From Nitrospirota bacterium (GTDB lineage Bacteria > Nitrospirota > Nitrospiria > Nitrospirales > Nitrospiraceae): a stretch of 64,000 nucleotides of DNA. Under the pieces are notes generated by a model. It was not told the DNA's origin. It saw only the letters and a program-made list of their open reading frames with translations, and did not search any database. Below, one piece after another: positions 24,677-30,440 of the stretch. Both the position numbers and the translations under genes were made by a program. Every line of letters starts with the position of its first letter. Positions within the stretch are counted from its first letter, which is position 1. The stretch is taken from positions 1 through 64,000 of the forward strand of contig JACRLR010000030.1 in the NCBI GenBank assembly GCA_016219645.1, given 5' to 3'.

Positions 24677-25962
24677 GGATAGTTGTCAAAGCTCTGCTCG
24701 GTTGTGGTCTGGCTGCGATTCTGACTTACGTCTATTACACCGAGATCAAGCCGGTGGTGATTTTCGGGTTGCGCTCGGATTATGCCCATGCGATCCCATT
24801 TCAGAGGATTCCGGAGGGTCTGACGAGCTTGAAGGCTGAATCTTGTGGCCAATGCCATCGCGAGATCTACGACGAATGGAAGACCAGTATCCATGCCCAT
24901 GCCTATGAGGATCCATTCTTTCAGGCCTACTGGAAGAAGGACAAGAATATTTGGGTCTGTTTGAACTGCCACACCCCATTGGAAAATCAGCAGCCGACGT
25001 TGGTGAAAGAGATCCCCCGAGGGCGGGTGGAAAAGGCGGCCCAAATTCCTAATCCCCGGTACGATCCCGAGTATCAGAAAGAATCGGTGAGCTGCGCAGC
25101 TTGTCATGTGCGGGACGGAGTCATTTACGGGCCCTTCGAAGATTCCGCCGCGCCACACCCGACGCAATTCGATCCGAATTTCAGGACCGCGCAAGTCTGT
25201 CAGCGTTGTCACAATGTCGTGTCAGGACCGGCCCAGTTTTATAACGTGGGACCTTGCGGGACCTATGCAGAATCCGAAGGCAAGTTCTTCATGCAGGAAC
25301 GGGGCTTCATTTGCCAGAGCTGCCACATGCCGGAGATCGATCGGCCGGTTGCAGCGAATAGTCCGATCCGACGTGGACGCCGGCATCTCTGGCGTGGCGG
25401 GCATGACCCCGATATGGTGAGGCGGGCGGTGGCGTTGCAAGTCAAAGCCGATATTGCTTCGCCTAAGCCGGGCGATCGGGTTGGATTTACGCTCACGTTG
25501 GTCAATGCAGGCGCCGGCCATAAGATTCCGACCGGCGATCCCGATCGATATTTCACTGTGGAATTTAGCGTGGAAGATCAGCAGGGAAAGGTGCTGGATC
25601 ACCAAACGTCGACGATGGGCCGCTGGATCATGTGGCAGCCGGCCATTGTTGAGTTGTATGATAATCGGCTGATACCCTTGGCCAGCCGTGAATACCGGTT
25701 TGTGTACCAACTCCCGGCTAAGGCAGAGGACTTGAAAGTGAAGACCTTGGTGCAGTACCACATCCTGACCGACAAGCAACATGAGATGTTGCGGACCAAG
25801 TACGGGCTCACGGGGAACGACCCCTATCGATTCGTCGTATACGAGCGTGAGTTCCCGCTGTCCGGAGATCTCGGAGCGGCATTGCGCCGCGAGAGCCTTC
25901 AGCAGACAGCCGTCAGCCGTCAGCCAGTAGAAACAAGCTGTCCGCTGAAAGCTGACAGCTGA
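24673..25962 (+). CDS. Membrane-anchored pentahaem cytochrome c
   Basis: A 429-residue protein. One N-terminal hydrophobic segment (VVKALLGCGLAAILTYVYY) acts as a signal or anchor. Five CXXCH sites follow: CGQCH, CLNCH, CAACH, CQRCH and CQSCH. They occur within DEWKTSIHAHAYEDPFF, CHTPLENQQP, CHVRDGVIYGPF and CHMPEIDRP. Then comes a haem-free beta domain with NAGAGHKIPTGDPDRYFTVE. It belongs to the same c554-like superfamily as the two cytochromes near 8-10 kb but differs clearly. The final 20 or so residues (QTAVSRQPVETSCPLKADS) are encoded by a hairpin of CAGCCGTCAGCC-type words, suggesting the original stop was lost or displaced. It overlaps the deacetylase gene by 4 nt. Confidence 0.88.
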   Translation: MRIVVKALLGCGLAAILTYVYYTEIKPVVIFGLRSDYAHAIPFQRIPEGLTSLKAESCGQCHREIYDEWKTSIHAHAYEDPFFQAYWKKDKNIWVCLNCHTPLENQQPTLVKEIPRGRVEKAAQIPNPRYDPEYQKESVSCAACHVRDGVIYGPFEDSAAPHPTQFDPNFRTAQVCQRCHNVVSGPAQFYNVGPCGTYAESEGKFFMQERGFICQSCHMPEIDRPVAANSPIRRGRRHLWRGGHDPDMVRRAVALQVKADIASPKPGDRVGFTLTLVNAGAGHKIPTGDPDRYFTVEFSVEDQQGKVLDHQTSTMGRWIMWQPAIVELYDNRLIPLASREYRFVYQLPAKAEDLKVKTLVQYHILTDKQHEMLRTKYGLTGNDPYRFVVYEREFPLSGDLGAALRRESLQQTAVSRQPVETSCPLKADS

Positions 25963-25972
25963 TGGCTTTTTC
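25905..25972. repeat. Hairpin of GTCAGCC / GGCTGAC words spanning a gene end
   Basis: The left part contains AGCCGTCAGCCGTCAGCC and the right part CTGAAAGCTGACAGCTGATG followed by GCTTTTT. The arms are partly complementary and end in a T-run, like a terminator. The reading frame of the upstream cytochrome runs through almost all of it. Confidence 0.5.
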
Positions 25973-25985
25973 TGGAAGGAACGAC

Positions 25986-26864
25986 ATGATCCACGACTTG
26001 CTGATCGATACGGATACTCTTCAGCGGAGGCTGGGACAGCCTGGTTTGGTAGTTCTCGATGTACGTGGGCGGGCAGCCTACGAATTCGGCGGCCATATTC
26101 CAGGTGCGGTCCATTCGACCTGGCATGAGTACAGCGATCCGAATGCCGTGCCGAAAGGATTGCTTGACCCGGATCCTGGACGCATGGAACAGAAGATTCG
26201 CGCCTTGGGCATCAGTCACGACAGCGATGTGATCATCTACTCCAATCCGTTCGACAACTGGGGAGACGAAGGCCGCATGTTCTGGATGTTGGAGTATCTC
26301 GGGCATACGCGACTGCGTATTCTCGACGGGGGCTGGGTCAAGTGGGTGCAGGAAAAGCGGCCATTCGAGCATGGGTCCGTGACACCCGAGCCAGGGACCT
26401 TCAATATCAGGCCGGTGGCTTCCGTGATTGCCGGTAAAGAAGAACTGAAACACCTCGTGAAGCAGCCGCATCCGAACACCCTGATCATCGATGCGCGTAG
26501 CCTGGAGGAGTATCTTGGGAAAGAGGTGTCAGGGATACCACGACCCGGCCACATCCCTTCTGCGATTCATGTGGCTTGGAATGGGTTTCTTCAAGCGGAC
26601 GCCACGTTGAAAGATCTTCAGGCAATCACAGAGAGTCTCCTGGACAAAGGCCTCACACAAGACAAAGAGGTCATTTGCTATTGCACCGGCGGCGTCCGAT
26701 CAGCCTGGCTGTACTTTGTACTTAAGATTGTAGGATATCAGAAGGTGCGTAACTATCCGGGGTCCTGGTGGGAGTGGAGTCGGGATTTTGCCTGCCCCGT
26801 GGAAAAAGATGCCAAGGGATTGCAGCACATCCTGAACGTCGATCCCCAAGTGAAGCCTTCTTGA
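25986..26864 (+). CDS. Two-domain rhodanese-type sulfurtransferase
   Basis: A 292-residue protein with two rhodanese domains. The first (VVLDVRGRAAYEFGGHIPGA) has an inactive-looking loop with SNPFDNWGDEGR in place of a Cys loop. The second (LIIDARSLEEYLGKEV, GHIPSAIHVAWNGFL) has the active loop CYCTGGVRSAW, where the second Cys is the expected persulfide carrier. Such enzymes move sulfane sulfur from thiosulfate or mercaptopyruvate to cyanide or thiols. There is no signal peptide. ATG 25986 has GGAAGG 7 nt upstream. It follows the cytochrome after a hairpin. Confidence 0.88.
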   Translation: MIHDLLIDTDTLQRRLGQPGLVVLDVRGRAAYEFGGHIPGAVHSTWHEYSDPNAVPKGLLDPDPGRMEQKIRALGISHDSDVIIYSNPFDNWGDEGRMFWMLEYLGHTRLRILDGGWVKWVQEKRPFEHGSVTPEPGTFNIRPVASVIAGKEELKHLVKQPHPNTLIIDARSLEEYLGKEVSGIPRPGHIPSAIHVAWNGFLQADATLKDLQAITESLLDKGLTQDKEVICYCTGGVRSAWLYFVLKIVGYQKVRNYPGSWWEWSRDFACPVEKDAKGLQHILNVDPQVKPS

Positions 26865-26889
26865 CAGTGAAAAAGCGGCTGTGTAAGGT
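26861..26889 (+). promoter_or_regulatory. Candidate promoter for the metal-binding protein gene
   Basis: TTGACA (26861-26866) overlaps the rhodanese stop codon. With a 17-nt spacer it is followed by TAAGGT (26884-26889), a weak -10. A second AT-rich stretch (CATAAT at 26901) has no matching -35. It lies 70-100 nt before the start of the next gene. Confidence 0.35.
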
Positions 26890-26957
26890 GAAGGGTATTA
26901 CATAATTGTGGGACCTTCCCCTGCTGGATGAACCTTAACCCCCCTGAGGAGGAATCT

Positions 26958-27302
26958 ATGAAGAGGAAAATTTATCGAGGAGCGCTGGTCGTGGCGGCGG
27001 TAGCTGCCCTTGTCGGCTTCCCGCTGTTCAGCGGGCTCGCCCTTGCAGCGGATAAGCACGCGGGTGAAGCCTTGGAACATGCCAAGGAAGCTGTGGCTCA
27101 TGGCAAACAGGGACATGCCGATGCTGCCGTGCAGCATTGTCAGGAGTCACTCAAGCATGCCGGGGCGGTAGGGAAGAATCCGCATGTCGATGAGGGAATC
27201 AAGCATCTCAAGGAATGCGTCGAGCATGGCAAGGCTGGTCATGCAGATGTCGCTACGCAACATGCCGAAGGCGCGGTCACCCATTTGTCCGAAGTGAAGT
27301 AA
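26958..27302 (+). CDS. SmbP-like small periplasmic metal-binding protein
   Basis: A 114-residue protein. The signal peptide (MKRKIYRGALVVAAVAALVG, cut near ALAADKH) is followed by a helical mature part of about 80 residues with 12 histidines in a repeating pattern: HAGEALEHAKEAVAHGKQGH, then ADAAVQHCQESLKH, and again HLKECVEHGKAGHADVATQH. This is the pattern of SmbP, a periplasmic copper- and metal-binding helical protein known from Nitrosomonas. A likely role is buffering copper or another divalent metal. A strong GAGGAGG site precedes ATG 26958, and a strong terminator follows, so it is a single-gene unit. Confidence 0.82.
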   Translation: MKRKIYRGALVVAAVAALVGFPLFSGLALAADKHAGEALEHAKEAVAHGKQGHADAAVQHCQESLKHAGAVGKNPHVDEGIKHLKECVEHGKAGHADVATQHAEGAVTHLSEVK

Positions 27303-27327
27303 ATCATTCCGTCCGAGATTGGTGTTG

Positions 27328-27357
27328 AACGGGCAGGGGCAACCCTGCCCGTTTTAT
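27328..27357 (+). terminator. Rho-independent terminator after the SmbP-like gene
   Basis: AACGGGCAGGG (27328-27338) pairs perfectly with 27343-27353 across a GCAA tetraloop and is followed by TTATT. This is a textbook intrinsic terminator. It also rules out any start of the next gene upstream of about 27360. Confidence 0.9.
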
Positions 27358-27375
27358 TCTGGGGATGTGACGATC

Positions 27376-28164
27376 ATGCTGGTCGGGTTTTTCCAGTTCT
27401 CTCCACGGTTCGGCGAGGTGTCTCACAATCTCGATAGGGTTGTGGAAACGCTCGACCAGGCTGACGCCGATCTGATCGTGTTGCCGGAGCTATTCGCATC
27501 CGGGTATCAGTTTGTGTCACAACAAGAAGCGTTGGCATTATCAGAGCCGGTGCCGGATGGGGCAACCACAAGACGGCTCATAGACCTTGCCAAGCGGCGC
27601 CAGATGGTGATTGTCGCAGGCCTTCCCGAGCGCGCCGGGGGCGTGTGTTATAACTCCGCCGTGGTCGTCGGTCCGTCCGGGTTTATCGGCTGTTATCGCA
27701 AGACACATCTCTTCTTTGAAGAAACGCTCTTCTTTACCCCTGGCGATACGGGATTTCAGGTCTGGGATATCGGACTGGCCAAGATCGGGGTGATGATTTG
27801 TTTCGATTGGTACTATCCGGAGTCGGCTCGCACGTTGGCGCTCAAGGGGGCAGAGATCATCTGCCATCCTTCGAACCTCATCCTGCCCAATTGTCCGGAC
27901 TCCATGCCGGTTCGGTGTCTGGAAAATCGAGTGTTCGCAGTCACGAGCAACCGCACAGGCAGCGAAGCACGAAGCGGAAAGGATCAGTTGACATTTATCG
28001 GAAATAGCGAAGTCGTCGCTCCACGTGGGGCCATTCTGCATCGTGCATCCCGAGACCAGGAAGAGCTCTATATTACCGAAATCGATCCCGCGGATGCCCG
28101 AAACAAATCCCTTACACCCTACAATAACCTGCTCCGCGACCGACGCGAATCCCTCTACCGATAA
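27376..28164 (+). CDS. Nitrilase-superfamily carbon-nitrogen hydrolase
   Basis: A 262-residue amidase of the nitrilase superfamily. The catalytic triad is visible: Glu38 in VLPELFASGY, Lys109 in YRKTHLF and Cys142 in VMICFDWYYPE. The size and motif context suggest an omega-amidase or deaminated-glutathione-amidase type rather than a true nitrilase, but the substrate is open. It is cytoplasmic. The start at ATG 27376 is preferred because an intrinsic terminator ends at 27357; GTG 27367 is possible. The stop is immediately followed by a GGTTTG hairpin repeat. Confidence 0.88.
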   Translation: MLVGFFQFSPRFGEVSHNLDRVVETLDQADADLIVLPELFASGYQFVSQQEALALSEPVPDGATTRRLIDLAKRRQMVIVAGLPERAGGVCYNSAVVVGPSGFIGCYRKTHLFFEETLFFTPGDTGFQVWDIGLAKIGVMICFDWYYPESARTLALKGAEIICHPSNLILPNCPDSMPVRCLENRVFAVTSNRTGSEARSGKDQLTFIGNSEVVAPRGAILHRASRDQEELYITEIDPADARNKSLTPYNNLLRDRRESLYR

Positions 28165-28257
28165 CTGGTTGCACGGGTTTGTGTGGTCTGTTGGGTTTGT
28201 TTGGTTGAATCAGACGAACTAAATAAACCAAATAAACGAAACCAACCACATGAACAG
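28165..28257. repeat. Second hairpin of GGTTTG / CAAACC words
   Basis: It begins with the base after the nitrilase stop codon. The left arm has CTGGTT, GGTTTG and GGGTTTGTTTGGTTGAATC. The right arm has AAATAAACCAAATAAACG and AAACCAACC, ending GAACAG. It is a sibling of 23185-23271, with the same word order but different spacing. Confidence 0.7.
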
Positions 28258-28307
28258 TCTGCTCGCTTCGCTTGCGCGGCATACACCAGCGCGGTAGGAT
28301 ATTAGCC

Positions 28308-28868
28308 ATGAAAGCTCCACTTGCCAAAGGCGTCTTTTTGATCGCAGCACCGTCCTTGCGCGATCCGAATTTTCGGCAGACGGTGGTCTTGCTCTGCGAG
28401 CATGGAGCAGAAGGCGCGCTGGGTGTCGTCGTGAATCGCCCGACGGCGATGTCGGTCTCGGAAGCGTTACCTCAAGTGCCGATCCTTGAAGGTCAACAGC
28501 ACGTCCTCTTCTCGGGAGGGCCGGTGCAAACGAACCAGGTGATGATGCTCTATCGCTTGGATCAATTGCCTGAGAACTCCCATCATGTCTTCGATGGGGT
28601 CTGTCTGGGCGGGGATACCGACATCATCGATCGTATTTTGACCACCAGCGAAGGGCGCGAGGCCTTTCGCGCCTATATCGGGTATTCCGGCTGGGGACCA
28701 GGGCAACTGGAATCTGAAATGCAGACCGGCTCCTGGTTTACTGTTCCGGCAGATCCCAATGCTGTCTTTGCCACAGATCCTGCACGTATTTGGCCGGATA
28801 TGGTCAGCGCCATGGGCGATGAATATCGTCATTATGCAGACATGCCTCTCGATCCCTCCTTGAATTAG
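28308..28868 (+). CDS. YqgE/AlgH family protein (UPF0301)
   Basis: A 186-residue protein matching the UPF0301 family throughout: APLAKGVFLIAAPSLRDPNF, HGAEGALGVVVNRPT, VLFSGGPVQTNQVMMLYR, RAYIGYSGWGPGQLESEM and GSWFTVPADP. The family is very common and its biochemical function is not settled; in some bacteria it affects transcriptional regulation. ATG 28308 is the first in-frame ATG at the conserved N-terminus. The TAG stop overlaps the first two bases of repeat copy E. Confidence 0.92.
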   Translation: MKAPLAKGVFLIAAPSLRDPNFRQTVVLLCEHGAEGALGVVVNRPTAMSVSEALPQVPILEGQQHVLFSGGPVQTNQVMMLYRLDQLPENSHHVFDGVCLGGDTDIIDRILTTSEGREAFRAYIGYSGWGPGQLESEMQTGSWFTVPADPNAVFATDPARIWPDMVSAMGDEYRHYADMPLDPSLN

Positions 28869-29052
28869 CAGGATGCTGAAAAAATGGCGGGGAGTGGCCA
28901 GATGCCCTTCTTGCTCGCAGAACGCGCACGATAAGAATGTGCTCGTTCGATGCGCGCAGTAAAGGGCAGCCTTGGCCACTCCCCTTAAGGGAAGTGTAAA
29001 GAGTCAGAGATTCTCGCGCGGCCTTGCTGACGGCCATTTTGAACATCCTGCT
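28867..29052 (+). repeat. Palindromic intergenic element, copy E
   Basis: AGCAGGATGCTGAAAAAATG at the left and GCCATTTTGAACATCCTGCT at the right are its ends. Nested arms GGGGAGTGGCCAGATGCCC and GGGCAGCCTTGGCCACTCCCC pair internally. The centre GAACGCGCACGATAAGAATG is shared with copy C. It starts inside the yqgE stop codon. Positions 29053-29173, up to the next gene, show nothing recognisable. Confidence 0.85.
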
Positions 29053-29173
29053 GGAGACTCCGCCCTTCAGAAATTATTCGCGTGTTTCTCCTCCTCTCCC
29101 GTTCCGTTGCAGCCGACTTGTGCAGATGTTACCCTGCCTCGCATACAGGTGGCTTCTCTGGAGTTGTACTAGG

Positions 29174-30400
29174 ATGGTGAGACGGCTTGGCTGTTTGGTG
29201 GGGACGATCCTACTTGCATACGTCTGCTCCGGGTGCGGTGTGCTGTACACCATAGTGAAGTCGGAATCCAAGCTCGACCGGCTTTCTGTGCCCATGACGA
29301 AAGCCGAGGTTATCGAGCAGGTTGGTCGGCCGGACCGCGTACTGCGTGACGATGGCCATCTGCTGGTCTGGGAATACTCCCTCACGGCCCGTAACCAGTG
29401 GCTGTATGAGCTGGCACTCTGTCCCATTTCAATCTGGATCGGCGGGTGTATTGTCTATCCCTTCACCAACATTGCCGCAGAACATCAACGCGAATATCCA
29501 CACCACATCGTACTGGTAAACGACGAACTCTGTGCCTGGGGCACTCCTGCTGCCATTTTACAGAGGCGTCGCGCCTGTGCGGCATCCGGCACAACCAGCC
29601 TTGGATCTGGCGGGATGCGTGGACGTCCTGAGCCGGTTGTGACCGGCGTTGGCCCGATCAATCGTGACACGATCGATCGTTATCGGACAATGGCCGTTAT
29701 GGTGTTCGAGGATGCGCCGGATGCACAGGGATCCGGGTCGCGCGTCGCCGGGATCATGACGACCTTACTACTGGATCTTGATATCAATATCGTTGAGCGA
29801 GCCGAGCTAGACGAAGTATTCAAAGAGCAGGTTATCCAACTGCAGCATGCCGGCGATGCCGAAGTGCTGAAAGTGGGGCAACTCGTTGGGGCGCAGGCTA
29901 TTGTGGTGGGTGAAGTGCAACAGTGGGAGCGATCAGAAAGCGATCAGCTCAACCGTGTGTCACTGGCTTTCCGAATGATCGACGTCGAGAGCGGCGTGGT
30001 GTTATTCAATGGGGGAGGATACGGTTCAGACCCCACGACCGATGATCCCGAAGGCTTAGCCCGCGTGATCGCGAATCATATTCTCTCTCGGTTCGGCTCG
30101 CAAACGGGATTGTTAGGGTCCGGGCGGATCGGAGTCAACTGGGAGCTACAAGAATTAGGCGGTGCTCGATACTATCTTGTAAGGGAACTGCGCGGTGGGT
30201 TACCGGCCGAGAAAGCGGGCCTCAAGGTGGGTGACAGGGTTGTTGCCTGTAACGGCACAGTATTATCCCGCGTGTCATCAGAGCGGGAAGCGAAACGACT
30301 CTGTCAGGTCGAGGCAGGGCAGACACTTCAGTTGGATGTGCGTCGCGCGAATCAGCCGATTGAGGTACTGGTTACCGCTGAAAAGCGCCCAGGGCTCTAG
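29174..30400 (+). CDS. Lipoprotein with CsgG-like and PDZ domains
   Basis: A 408-residue protein. An N-terminal signal ends in a plausible lipobox (TILLAYVCSGC). A small SmpA/OmlA-like stretch follows (VPMTKAEVIEQVGRPDRVLR), with WEYSLTARNQWLYEL after it. The middle part (AVMVFEDAPDAQGSGSRVAG, IVERAELDEVFKEQ, VGQLVGAQAIVVGEV) resembles the CsgG/curli-assembly nucleotide-like fold. The C-terminus has a PDZ domain (RELRGGLPAEKAGLKVGDRV). It is predicted to be anchored in the periplasm or outer membrane. The combination is uncommon and its function unknown. ATG 29174 has only a weak ribosome site. Confidence 0.7.
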   Translation: MVRRLGCLVGTILLAYVCSGCGVLYTIVKSESKLDRLSVPMTKAEVIEQVGRPDRVLRDDGHLLVWEYSLTARNQWLYELALCPISIWIGGCIVYPFTNIAAEHQREYPHHIVLVNDELCAWGTPAAILQRRRACAASGTTSLGSGGMRGRPEPVVTGVGPINRDTIDRYRTMAVMVFEDAPDAQGSGSRVAGIMTTLLLDLDINIVERAELDEVFKEQVIQLQHAGDAEVLKVGQLVGAQAIVVGEVQQWERSESDQLNRVSLAFRMIDVESGVVLFNGGGYGSDPTTDDPEGLARVIANHILSRFGSQTGLLGSGRIGVNWELQELGGARYYLVRELRGGLPAEKAGLKVGDRVVACNGTVLSRVSSEREAKRLCQVEAGQTLQLDVRRANQPIEVLVTAEKRPGL

Positions 30401-30440
30401 AAGACGTTAGCAAAGGCTCCGTTCGGGTGAAACAAAAATG

